Shown: piece after piece, positions 7,553-15,662 of the stretch
How the letters are laid out: every line of letters begins with the position of its first letter
How positions within the stretch are numbered: the first letter of the stretch is position 1
Source of the DNA: a virus
Virus record (IMG/VR): IMGVR_UViG_3300020179_000002
Location: 1-56,560 of that record
Length of the DNA stretch: 56,560 bases
Reading direction: 5' to 3' (one strand)
Made by a program: the position numbers and the translations under genes
The notes under the pieces: generated by a model
Told to the model about the DNA's origin: nothing
The model's input: only the letters and a program-made list of their open reading frames with translations
The model's database searches: none

Positions 7553-9994
7553 ATGGCACAGTCAGGCTACACCCCCATCCTCATCTACGCGAGTGGCACG
7601 GCTGCCGCAGTCCCTTCGGCGGCGAACCTTACCTCTTCCGCTAATGGTGCCGAGCTTGCACTGAACTACAATGATGGCAAGCTTTACTACAAGAACTCTT
7701 CCGGCGTCGTGACGCTCCTGGCCCAGGCTGGCGGCGGCTCCGCAGCCACGCCCACCACACTGGGGACGGTGTATGGGAAGATGACAACGAACGGTGCTGC
7801 GCCTTATCTGACTGCGCTTGGGTATGGTGCCGGGGCCAGCACTACCGGAGCCTATAACACCGCTGTTGGTGTAAACGTATTAAATGCAAATACTACCGGG
7901 ACATTTAACACAGGGATTGGTTATGCCGCTTTAACAAGCGCAACAGGATCAAGAAATACCGCTGTTGGCGGTACTGTTATGCGTATCACTACCGGGTCTG
8001 AAAACGTAGGGATTGGAACTGAAGATGGCGGTGCGGGATATAGCCCGTTTTGGTCAAATACCAGCGGGTCATACAACATTGCTGTTGGTAATGGTGGCCT
8101 TGGTAAAAACACCACTGGTGTTAATAATGTAGCGATAGGTCACAAAGCCCTCTACGACAACACCACCGCTTCCAGCAACACTGCTGTTGGTTATCAAGCA
8201 GGCAACAGCAACACTACTGGAAGCGTGGATGCTTTTGGTTATCAAGCCCTTTACTCCAACACAACCGGCGGAAGTTCTTATAGCAATACTGCTATGGGTT
8301 ATCGTGCCTTGTATAGCAACACAACAGGGCAAGCAAACACAGCGGTTGGCGGCGTTGGAACTTCAACCAACTCTGTGATGTATGCCAACACAACGGGCAG
8401 CTACAACACGGCGCTTGGAAATCAGGCGCTGAGGTCTAAAATCACCGCTTCCTACAACACTGCCATTGGCCAGGATTCCCAGTACTCTGGAACCACGGGG
8501 GACTTCAACGCCTCACTAGGCTATCAGGCACTTTATAACAACACCGGAAATAACAACACAGCAATTGGCGCTCGTGCAATGAACGGCGCCGCTAATACTG
8601 GCAATGAAAATACCGCTGTTGGCGCAATTACGCTCCAAGCCAACACCTCCGGTAATTTGAATGTCGCTGTTGGTTATAACGCTCTTAAAGTCAACACCAC
8701 CGGGTACTACAACACTGCGGTTGGTGCTAATGCGGCTGTTTCAAATACTACAGGTATTGCGCTTGTGGCTATTGGGCAATCCGCAATGCTTGTAAATACC
8801 ACTGGTAATAGAAACATTGCCATTGGTTCAAATGATGGTGCTTTTACCTCGCCGCTTCGCTTTAACCAAACTGGTAGCGACAACATTGCTATTGGTACAG
8901 CGGCTATTGGTGGCAATGGTAATTGTTCACAGAACATTGCCGTAGGTACTGCTGCATTAGGTTCAAACACCACCGGCGCAGGTAACGTCGGTGTTGGGTA
9001 TGAAGCAGGAAAGGCCGTTACAACCGGGTCTTACAACATATTCATGGGCGGAGGTGTTGGAAACGGAGCCTCCGCTATTACCGGAAACTTTAACATCATT
9101 ACCGCAGTTGGGGGTGGCGCTACCAGTCTTACTTCAGGCGTTAAGAACGTGGGGTATGGGCATAAAGTCTTACTAAACGTATCAAGTGGTGGCGCAAATA
9201 TTGCCATCGGCCCATCCGAGGGTGGCGTTGATCGTGGTAATTTGCAGGGTCTTACGACAGGCAGTGGCAATGTAGCCCTTGGCGCAGGAAATCTGGGTAT
9301 CGTGACAACCGGCTCTGGTAATGTGGCTATAGGTGGAAACAACGCCGGAGGATCAATAACAACCGGTCAATCTAATATTTTGATTGGCCCCGGTTCAACT
9401 GGAGGTAGTTTAACAACTGCTGTTAGCAACGTCTTTATTGGCTCTTATCCGGGTGGTGGTGCTGGTTTTGATCCGGGTTATTACATGACCGGGAGTTACA
9501 ACACAATTTTGGCTGCTTGGAATGGCAATCAAGATAGTTTAGACCTCCGTACCTCCAACTCTCAGGTAGTTATTGGCTCACAAAACGGCAATTGGGGCGC
9601 TCGACTTAATGCTACTTCGACCGCTAACTCTTGGTTTCAGCGCAGTAATTCCTCAACATGGGCCACGACTTCAGATCGACGCATCAAGACTAACTTCCAG
9701 CCAGTTACCAACGGTCTTGAAATCATCAACGCATTAAAACCAACCGAGTTTGACTACATTCTCACGGGTCAGCATGACGTGAGCTTTATCGCTCAAGAGT
9801 ACGAAGAGGTTTTGCCTGACCAAGTCGTTGAAGATACGTCAAACAAAAGCGAAGATATGATGGCATTGACCAACGGTGAGCCACTCAAAGTGCTCAGGAA
9901 AAATCTTGACCCATATCTTGTTTCCGCTATTCAAGCCTTGACTGAACAGGTCAATCAGTTAAAGGCTGAAATCGCAACCCTCAAAGGAGCTTAA
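7553..9994 (+). CDS. Tail fibre with YadA-head-like repeats and S74 intramolecular chaperone
   Basis: An 813-aa protein. From about residue 95 to 640 it is a run of 14-25-residue repeats of the form NTAVGxxAL...NTTGxxN.AIG, the pattern of trimeric adhesin (YadA-like) beta-roll heads. Residues about 700-813 form a peptidase S74 / endosialidase-type chaperone: TTSDRRIKTN, then FDYILTG, FIAQEYEEVLPD, and a C-terminal coiled coil (VSAIQALTEQVNQLKAEI). In known S74 proteins the chain is cut before the Ser of the SDRR motif after trimerisation. The gene is visibly more AT-rich than its neighbours, suggesting transfer of a host-range module. It sits between another fibre and the lysis genes. Confidence 0.85.
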   Translation: MAQSGYTPILIYASGTAAAVPSAANLTSSANGAELALNYNDGKLYYKNSSGVVTLLAQAGGGSAATPTTLGTVYGKMTTNGAAPYLTALGYGAGASTTGAYNTAVGVNVLNANTTGTFNTGIGYAALTSATGSRNTAVGGTVMRITTGSENVGIGTEDGGAGYSPFWSNTSGSYNIAVGNGGLGKNTTGVNNVAIGHKALYDNTTASSNTAVGYQAGNSNTTGSVDAFGYQALYSNTTGGSSYSNTAMGYRALYSNTTGQANTAVGGVGTSTNSVMYANTTGSYNTALGNQALRSKITASYNTAIGQDSQYSGTTGDFNASLGYQALYNNTGNNNTAIGARAMNGAANTGNENTAVGAITLQANTSGNLNVAVGYNALKVNTTGYYNTAVGANAAVSNTTGIALVAIGQSAMLVNTTGNRNIAIGSNDGAFTSPLRFNQTGSDNIAIGTAAIGGNGNCSQNIAVGTAALGSNTTGAGNVGVGYEAGKAVTTGSYNIFMGGGVGNGASAITGNFNIITAVGGGATSLTSGVKNVGYGHKVLLNVSSGGANIAIGPSEGGVDRGNLQGLTTGSGNVALGAGNLGIVTTGSGNVAIGGNNAGGSITTGQSNILIGPGSTGGSLTTAVSNVFIGSYPGGGAGFDPGYYMTGSYNTILAAWNGNQDSLDLRTSNSQVVIGSQNGNWGARLNATSTANSWFQRSNSSTWATTSDRRIKTNFQPVTNGLEIINALKPTEFDYILTGQHDVSFIAQEYEEVLPDQVVEDTSNKSEDMMALTNGEPLKVLRKNLDPYLVSAIQALTEQVNQLKAEIATLKGA

Positions 9995-9996
9995 TC

Positions 9997-10257
9997 ATGC
10001 CTGAAATCATTCAAGAAGTACCCAACCAAGCAGAACTTGACCGCCATTTCTCAGCGATGGGCGATTCGGTATGGCTAATTAACGCCATCGTTGCCGGTAC
10101 GCAGATGCAACGTGAGCCAGCAAAGGATCGTCAAGACTGCGTCAATCGCAACGTCGAGCATCTTGAGCTTATGATTGCAAAGGGGTGGTTCGATGGTCGT
10201 GATCTCACGGCAACAAACGCAGCCATCGCCGCCGGTAAGTCCTATCAACCAACCTAA
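9997..10257 (+). CDS. Conserved small protein after tail fibre, hypothetical
   Basis: An 86-aa soluble protein, slightly acidic, with helical patterns around DRQDCVNRNVEHLELMIAKG and DGRDLTATNAAIAAGK. The SD AAAGGAGC overlaps the end of the S74 fibre gene. Small proteins with this sequence style are often found directly after fibre genes and before lysis genes in phages; their function is not established. A fibre assembly helper is possible but unproven. Confidence 0.6.
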   Translation: MPEIIQEVPNQAELDRHFSAMGDSVWLINAIVAGTQMQREPAKDRQDCVNRNVEHLELMIAKGWFDGRDLTATNAAIAAGKSYQPT

Positions 10258-10266
10258 GAGGTTTAC

Positions 10267-10431
10267 ATGAAACTTCACATTCCCATCGAACTTGCTAATC
10301 AAATCATTGGATACCTGGGCACCCGCCCGTACCAAGAGGTCTACCAACTGATCGAAGGCATGAAGGAGGCTGCAAAGCCCCCGATGACGCCCCTGCAGGA
10401 AGTACCGACCGAGGAACAAGAGGCTGCGTAA
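10267..10431 (+). CDS. Very small protein, hypothetical
   Basis: A 54-aa open frame starting with MKLHIPIELANQIIGYLG, with the SD-like AAGAGG 5-10 bases upstream and its stop one base before the next ATG. The first 30 residues can form helices with a conserved-looking TRPYQEVYQLI stretch; the tail is Pro/Glu-rich. Tight packing on both sides and good codon quality argue that it is real. Function unknown; position suggests a lysis or fibre accessory. Confidence 0.55.
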   Translation: MKLHIPIELANQIIGYLGTRPYQEVYQLIEGMKEAAKPPMTPLQEVPTEEQEAA

Positions 10432-10629
10432 ATGAGCGACGACCTGGACAAGCGCCTGTCGGTACATGAAGCGATTTGCGCCCAACGCTACGAGAACATC
10501 GAGAAACGTCTCAGTGACGGCAGCAGGCGCATGAAGCATATCGAATGGCTGCTTTACATCACGATTGCTGCCGTCTTGCTTGGTCCAGGGGTCGCGGCCA
10601 TGTTCGTTAAGAAGATCCTGGGGATCTAA
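10432..10629 (+). CDS. Small membrane protein of the lysis cassette (XhlA/holin-like)
   Basis: A 65-aa protein with a charged, coiled-coil-like N-terminal half (KRLSVHEAICAQRYENIEKRL) and one transmembrane segment (about residues 39-60, WLLYITIAAVLLGPGVAAMF) ending in a short basic tail. This is the topology of XhlA-type hemolysin/lysis accessory proteins. It directly precedes the three-helix holin and the lysozyme with no gaps, so it is probably a second holin component or antiholin. Assignment rests on topology and context. Confidence 0.6.
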   Translation: MSDDLDKRLSVHEAICAQRYENIEKRLSDGSRRMKHIEWLLYITIAAVLLGPGVAAMFVKKILGI

Positions 10630-11127
10630 ATGCTTGACATGATTGGCGGCGGCATCTTCGGTACGATCTTCGGGGGCTTGTTTCGATTGGCCCCGGAGGT
10701 CTTGAAGTTCTTGGACCGCAAAAATGAACGGCAGCACGAGCTTTCGATGTTCAACCGCCAATGTGAACTTGAGCAGATTCGCGGCGAGATGAAACTGGCC
10801 GAAATAGGAGCCGAACGTGATAAAGCAATCGATACTGGCGTTATGGCTGCATTCGAAGCTGCCATCAATCAGCAAACCGAGATGGCTAAGGCTGCCGGCG
10901 GCTGGGTGGCATCGCTTTCGGCCTCAGTCCGGCCGGTGGTGACGTACTGGATTCTGGCTATTTGGTCAGCCTCTCATATCTGGTTCGCAATCATCGCCTC
11001 CCGCGAGGGCCTCGCGGTTCAGGAAGTCTTCAAGATGATCATGTCGCCAGACTTTGCTGCGCTGGTCTCTGGCACGTTTAATTACTGGTTCCTTGATCGC
11101 ACCCTGAAGGCTCGAGGCCTTGCGTGA
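10630..11127 (+). CDS. Holin, three-transmembrane type
   Basis: A 165-aa protein with a Gly-rich hydrophobic N-terminus (MIGGGIFGTIFGGLF), a long amphipathic, charged helical region (residues ~25-85), then two hydrophobic segments around residues 98-120 (VTYWILAIWSASHIWFAII) and 137-152. This is the pattern of the phage holin family with three transmembrane helices. It would form inner-membrane lesions that let the lysozyme reach the cell wall. Its stop overlaps the lysozyme GTG start (GTGA), so the two are translationally coupled. Confidence 0.75.
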   Translation: MLDMIGGGIFGTIFGGLFRLAPEVLKFLDRKNERQHELSMFNRQCELEQIRGEMKLAEIGAERDKAIDTGVMAAFEAAINQQTEMAKAAGGWVASLSASVRPVVTYWILAIWSASHIWFAIIASREGLAVQEVFKMIMSPDFAALVSGTFNYWFLDRTLKARGLA

Positions 11128-11585
11128 AGCTCGACCTCGCCAAGGAGCTTTGCAAGCGCTTTGAAGGCTTTTCTGCAAAGCCTTATTTATGCCCTGCAGG
11201 CGTTTGGACGATCGGGTATGGCTCAACCTATTACCAAAGCGGCGATCGCGTCACACAGCATGATCCTGAGGTTACGCGGGAGTATGCTGAGCAGTTGCTA
11301 ATGAACGAGCTTGTGCATACCTACGCCCCAGGGGCGATTCGGGCCTGTCCGGTCCTGCTCGCCCTTGCGGTAAAAGATCGCGACTGGGGTAAATTGAACG
11401 CAATAGTCGATTTCTGTTACAATTTGGGGGTCGGACGACTGCAAACCTCAACCCTGCGGCGCAAGATTAATGCGCAAGAATGGGAAGCTGCGAAAGAGCA
11501 GTTAATGCTTTGGACTCGAGGGGGTGGTAAAGTGTTACGAGGTCTGGTGATCCGTAGGCAAGCCGAGTGCGCACTCATGAGGTAA
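11124..11585 (+). CDS. Endolysin, GH24 lysozyme
   Basis: A 153-aa muramidase that cuts the beta-1,4 bond between N-acetylmuramic acid and N-acetylglucosamine. The GH24 catalytic pattern is clear: Glu14 (CKRFEGF), Cys23 and Thr29 (VWTIGYGST), i.e. E-8aa-C-5aa-T; Cys in place of the usual Asp is also seen in P1 lysozyme. The C-terminal helix contains LVIRRQAE, close to the family's GLxxRRxxE. No signal peptide or SAR segment is visible, so release should depend on the holin. The start is GTG, overlapping the holin stop. Confidence 0.93.
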   Translation: MKLDLAKELCKRFEGFSAKPYLCPAGVWTIGYGSTYYQSGDRVTQHDPEVTREYAEQLLMNELVHTYAPGAIRACPVLLALAVKDRDWGKLNAIVDFCYNLGVGRLQTSTLRRKINAQEWEAAKEQLMLWTRGGGKVLRGLVIRRQAECALMR

Positions 11586-11589
11586 AATC

Positions 11590-12219
11590 ATGGCAGTAAC
11601 GATGACTTATACGAGCCTCGCTGCAGACGTCCAATCCTACTTGGAACGTACGGATACGGCCACTATTGATAAGATTCCGACGTTCATCATGTTAGCTGAG
11701 CAGATCCTGGCGGCAGAGATAAAATTTCTCGGAAACCTCACGGTCGATACATCCACACTTACTGCAAGTGACCCGGTGGTAGCTAAACCCGCGAGATGGC
11801 GCAAAACGGTGTCGATAAATGTGACTGTAGCAGGAGACCGTCGACCGGTGCTCGAGCGTCGCTATGAGTACATACGGAACTATTGGCCCGACCCCACCGA
11901 GACCGACGTGCCGCTTTACTACGCGGACTACGATTACACGCACTGGTTCCTTGGACCCACTCCAGCTGCGGCCTACGCTTTCGAGGTGCTTTATTACGAA
12001 CGCCCAGTGCCGCTTGATTCTACGAACCAAACGAACTGGTTTACCGAATACGCACCTCAGGCTATGCTTTATGGGTCACTCCTGCAAGCAATGCCATTCC
12101 TGAAGAACGATCCCCGAATTCCGACTTGGCAGTCGATGTACGATAAATACGTCGCCGAACTCAAGATCGAAGACAAGCTCCGCATCGCCGATCGTCAAGC
12201 CGTAGCCGTGGACACATGA
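11590..12219 (+). CDS. Head-to-tail adaptor protein
   Basis: A 209-aa protein of the podovirus adaptor type (tail-tubular-A / SU10-like adaptor): an N-terminal helical pair (YTSLAADVQSYLERTD, then IPTFIMLAEQILAAE), a beta section with LERRYEYIRNYWPD, a YYADYDYTHWFLGPTP turn and a closing helical bundle. It should form a dodecameric ring under the portal. It lies just upstream of a tail protein and the nozzle gene. It is shorter than, and has no insert like, the related protein at 3716, so I take this one as the main adaptor. Confidence 0.75.
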   Translation: MAVTMTYTSLAADVQSYLERTDTATIDKIPTFIMLAEQILAAEIKFLGNLTVDTSTLTASDPVVAKPARWRKTVSINVTVAGDRRPVLERRYEYIRNYWPDPTETDVPLYYADYDYTHWFLGPTPAAAYAFEVLYYERPVPLDSTNQTNWFTEYAPQAMLYGSLLQAMPFLKNDPRIPTWQSMYDKYVAELKIEDKLRIADRQAVAVDT

Positions 12220-12220
12220 T

Positions 12221-13417
12221 ATGCCAACTTACGTTTCCCCCTTTACCGGCGACATCGTCCAGCCTACTGATGTAAGCTACCGATCGTTCACACTTTCGGC
12301 GAACACCACGCTCGAATGGCCCCTGGCCAATAGTAATACCGGTACTTATGCCTCGAGGATTATGGAAGTACTGCCGACCACGGCGGGGCTCACACTCCGG
12401 ATGCCTGCCGCAAACGCCACGTCGAACGGCACGGACTCGCTGATACGGAACCTAGGTGCTAGTTCTTTCACGGTAGCTGATAACGCCGGGAATACAATTG
12501 TTACCATCGCTGCCGGAGAAGCGCAGTACATTTACGTCACCACGAATTCCACCGCTGCGGGTACTTGGGGAGTGATCGCATTTGGAATCGGATCTTCGGG
12601 GGTTGACGCGGCAGCACTGGCGGGTAAAGGGCTCCTGGCAATTACGACCACGTTAAACCAAAGCCACCCAGTGCTTGCAGCTTCATCGGGCGGTACGTTC
12701 GCTACCACCGATCGCGCACAAACGCGACTCTGGTCAGGTGGTGCAGGGAGTTACACGTTACCCGCCGCATCGACGTTGGGCGATAACTGGTTCGTGCTGT
12801 TTAAAAATAACGGCACTGGCGCATTCACGGTCTCGACTACTGGTGCCGAACTAATTGATGGGGCATCCGCCAAGGTCTTCAACCCCGGAGAGTCGTCCTT
12901 CATCGTTTGTACTGGCAGCGCTTACATTACGGTCGGTTATGGGGTGAATGTGAACTTTGCTTTCACAGCCTTAGTAAAATCCGTCGCTCCGGGTGGCACG
13001 ACGACGTTAAATTCAAGCGAAGCGCAAAACAACATTCAAACCTTCACCGGGGCTCTTACCAGTAACGCGACCGTGATTTACCCCCCGGTCGTGAATCTTT
13101 ACGTAGTGAACAATCAGACTTCGGGTTCATTCACGCTAACTCTGAGCACTGGCCTGGGTGCTACGACTGCGGTAGCACAAGGTACCAGAGCCACGGTGAT
13201 TTGCGACGGTACGAATTTTTTCACCGCGAGTTCGGCTTCGGTGACTTCGGCGACGGTGACTCTAGTCGACGGCACTGTTACAGCACCGTCGCTATCCTTC
13301 GCCTCTGAAACTGGTACTGGGCTTTGGCGTCCCGCAGCGGGTCAATTAGCGTTCGCGGTGACTGGGGTAAATAAGTTCCTTTTGACTTCTGAGGGCTTAG
13401 CCGGGGGTGCGTTTTAA
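12221..13417 (+). CDS. Tail appendage or fibre-like protein
   Basis: A 398-aa Thr/Ala/Gly/Ser-rich all-beta protein placed between adaptor and nozzle genes. It contains repeated beta-motifs such as NLGASSFTVADNAGNTIVTI and NNGTGAFTVSTTGAELIDG, which look like duplicated domains, and a C-terminal GTGLWRPAAGQLAFAV stretch common at the ends of fibre shafts. Its last residues, GLAGGAF, resemble the end of the fibre at 5135 (GIYGGAF). It may be a collar or tail fibre that docks on the adaptor. Role inferred. Confidence 0.6.
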   Translation: MPTYVSPFTGDIVQPTDVSYRSFTLSANTTLEWPLANSNTGTYASRIMEVLPTTAGLTLRMPAANATSNGTDSLIRNLGASSFTVADNAGNTIVTIAAGEAQYIYVTTNSTAAGTWGVIAFGIGSSGVDAAALAGKGLLAITTTLNQSHPVLAASSGGTFATTDRAQTRLWSGGAGSYTLPAASTLGDNWFVLFKNNGTGAFTVSTTGAELIDGASAKVFNPGESSFIVCTGSAYITVGYGVNVNFAFTALVKSVAPGGTTTLNSSEAQNNIQTFTGALTSNATVIYPPVVNLYVVNNQTSGSFTLTLSTGLGATTAVAQGTRATVICDGTNFFTASSASVTSATVTLVDGTVTAPSLSFASETGTGLWRPAAGQLAFAVTGVNKFLLTSEGLAGGAF

Positions 13418-15420
13418 TGACCTCTAAAGTCTTCGCCCTAGATACGAAGCCCGGGATTCAACGAGACGGTACGCTTTTCGACAAGCTGTACTACACCGAT
13501 GGTCGATGGGTGCGATTTCAACGCGGAAGACCCAGAAAGATCGGCGGGTATTCGAAGATTACAAGCGCGATTCGTGGCCCGGTGCGTGGAATGTTCGTGA
13601 ACCCCCAAGGGTTGCTGAATAACGTGTTCACTGGCTATTCGGGAGGACTCCAAAAGACTCCCGTAGATAACAGTGGTGTGGGATCCGGGGTGTCCGACAT
13701 GACACTCACCGATTTCACGGCCAGCGCTAATAATCTCTGGCAATTCGACTCCTTCACGGACACTCTGGGTTCCGGACTCACTTATCTTCTTGCACACCCA
13801 GGGCAAAACCTTGCGGATCTGAACAGTTCTGTGAACACCCCGGTGCTGGCCGGTGACATCACGGGGTCCACACTTGGGAAGATCGGAACGTTTACCGACT
13901 CGGTCACTCTCACCACCGGTTCAAACACAGGTACTATAGCAGCTGCGAATCCGCTTATCGGTGCGGGACAGACTGTAGGGCCGACCACTAATTTCGCGGC
14001 GGGTACCACGGTAGTAAGTGTCGTGAGTACCACGGTGACATTTTCGACCAATGCCTTGACTACTGGCGCAGCCACACTCACCTTCGACAACAATGTCAGC
14101 GTCTCGGGTGGCGTGGTGGTCCTGCATCCCTATGTGTTCGTCTATGGGAACAATGGCTTGATTCGCAACTGCTCGAGTGGTAATTTCCAGGACTGGGTCA
14201 CCGCTGATGCGAACGAGGTGAACGTCGCAACTGGCAAAATCGTTCAAGGATTACCTGTTCGGGGCGGCTCGAATTCACCCTCGGGACTTTTTTGGTCGCT
14301 GGATTCTTTGATTCGTGTCAACTACGTCCCGACGTCAATCACTGCTGGCGCGACGACGGTCACCCAATACTGGCGCTATGATATCATTTCGACTCAGTCT
14401 TCGATCATGTCTTCGCAATGCGTCATTGAATACGACGGTATTTACTATTGGTGCGGCGTTGATCGATTCCTGCTATACAATGGCGTGGTGAAAGAGATTC
14501 CGAATCCGTTCAACCAGAATTACTTCTTCGATAATCTGAATTACACCTTCCGCGAAAAAGTCTGGGTTACCAAGGTTCCCCGTTTTGGTGAGGTCTGGTG
14601 GTTCTTCCCTAATGGGTCTTCGGCCACTGAATGTAATGATGCGGTGATTTACAACATCCGCGAAAACTGCTGGTACGACGTGGGTACTGCGGTCGGAGCA
14701 CGCAGGTCCGCCGGGTATTTCTCGCAGGTATTCGCTCGACCAATCGAAGCTGGGAATGAAATCACCTCCGCGAACGGTATCGAGAGCCTCACGATCACTA
14801 ATCCTGGCGCTGGGTACACGGACGGGACTTATAACAATCGAGCCTTGACGGGTGGTACCGGAACGGGCGCTACCGCGAACATCATCGTCGCCGGTGGTGT
14901 TATCACCTCGGCTATTATCTACAATCCGGGGCAAGGTTACACGGTCGGGGACGTACTGTCCGCTTCCATTCCCGCAGGTGCTGGACTCGTGCTCGCCGTC
15001 GCTACGGTCGGAAATTACGTGACTATGTGGCAACACGAATACGGGACCGACGCCGTGGATGGCACTTCGGCGCTTGCGATCGAGTCTTACTTCGAGACCA
15101 ACGACCTTGGCTGGGTCTCGGGTGGTCCTTCGGAACCCGCACCGACCGGCCAGAATAATTGGCTGCGTCTGGAGCGTGTAGAACCCGATTTTATTCTCTC
15201 CGGCGAGATGGAAATGTACGTCAAGGGTCGATCTTATGCACAGGGGTCGGACGACACCACCGGACCGTACACTTTCGATTCCTCCACCACCAAAATCGAC
15301 CTGCGCGAGCAACGCCGAGAGCTTCGGCTGCAGTTCGTGTCGAACGTCGCAGGTGGGAACTACCAACTCGGAAAGCTGCTGCTGAGTGCAGACCTTGGCG
15401 ATGTTCGAGGTTACTCCTGA
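13417..15420 (+). CDS. Tail nozzle protein (tail-tubular-B / gp10-like)
   Basis: A 667-aa protein whose start overlaps the previous stop by one base (TAATG). The opening (DTKPGIQRDGTLFDKLYYTDGRWVRF) and later segments (IEYDGIYYWCGVDRFLLYNG near 330; FGEVWWFFPNGSSATECNDAVIYN near 390) are typical of podovirus nozzle proteins, six copies of which extend the tail channel. Around residues 455-520 it carries a double motif (NPGAGYTDGTY and NPGQGYTVGD) of the repeat type seen in phage adhesion domains. It lies directly downstream of the adaptor and one tail protein. Confidence 0.75.
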   Translation: MTSKVFALDTKPGIQRDGTLFDKLYYTDGRWVRFQRGRPRKIGGYSKITSAIRGPVRGMFVNPQGLLNNVFTGYSGGLQKTPVDNSGVGSGVSDMTLTDFTASANNLWQFDSFTDTLGSGLTYLLAHPGQNLADLNSSVNTPVLAGDITGSTLGKIGTFTDSVTLTTGSNTGTIAAANPLIGAGQTVGPTTNFAAGTTVVSVVSTTVTFSTNALTTGAATLTFDNNVSVSGGVVVLHPYVFVYGNNGLIRNCSSGNFQDWVTADANEVNVATGKIVQGLPVRGGSNSPSGLFWSLDSLIRVNYVPTSITAGATTVTQYWRYDIISTQSSIMSSQCVIEYDGIYYWCGVDRFLLYNGVVKEIPNPFNQNYFFDNLNYTFREKVWVTKVPRFGEVWWFFPNGSSATECNDAVIYNIRENCWYDVGTAVGARRSAGYFSQVFARPIEAGNEITSANGIESLTITNPGAGYTDGTYNNRALTGGTGTGATANIIVAGGVITSAIIYNPGQGYTVGDVLSASIPAGAGLVLAVATVGNYVTMWQHEYGTDAVDGTSALAIESYFETNDLGWVSGGPSEPAPTGQNNWLRLERVEPDFILSGEMEMYVKGRSYAQGSDDTTGPYTFDSSTTKIDLREQRRELRLQFVSNVAGGNYQLGKLLLSADLGDVRGYS

Positions 15421-15662
15421 TGGCGCTCGTTTACGACCCCCGCTACCACACCTGGGACTCTTGGGCGGCGCTCATGGTCGAGGCTTATGGTGCACAGCAG
15501 CTCGAGATTCCAGGGAGCGAAGACAACTGGAAATCTTGGGCCGCAGGATTCGCCGGGATCGATGTGTTCGTCAAGGATGCAGTACCTAGCCCTTACGTTT
15601 TTGACGACTGGAAAGACTGGGCAGCTGAATTAGTAAACGTTGTTAGCACATCGGTGAAATAA
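15420..15662 (+). CDS. Trp-rich small tail protein, hypothetical
   Basis: An 80-aa protein whose ATG overlaps the nozzle stop (TGATG) and whose stop overlaps the next start (TAATG). It contains three copies of a Trp motif: TWDSWAALM, NWKSWAAGF and DWKDWAAEL, spaced about 25 residues apart, as in a small repeated binding domain. Tight coupling to the nozzle gene and the giant internal protein gene suggests a tail-tip or internal virion role. Not assigned to a known family. Confidence 0.65.
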   Translation: MALVYDPRYHTWDSWAALMVEAYGAQQLEIPGSEDNWKSWAAGFAGIDVFVKDAVPSPYVFDDWKDWAAELVNVVSTSVK

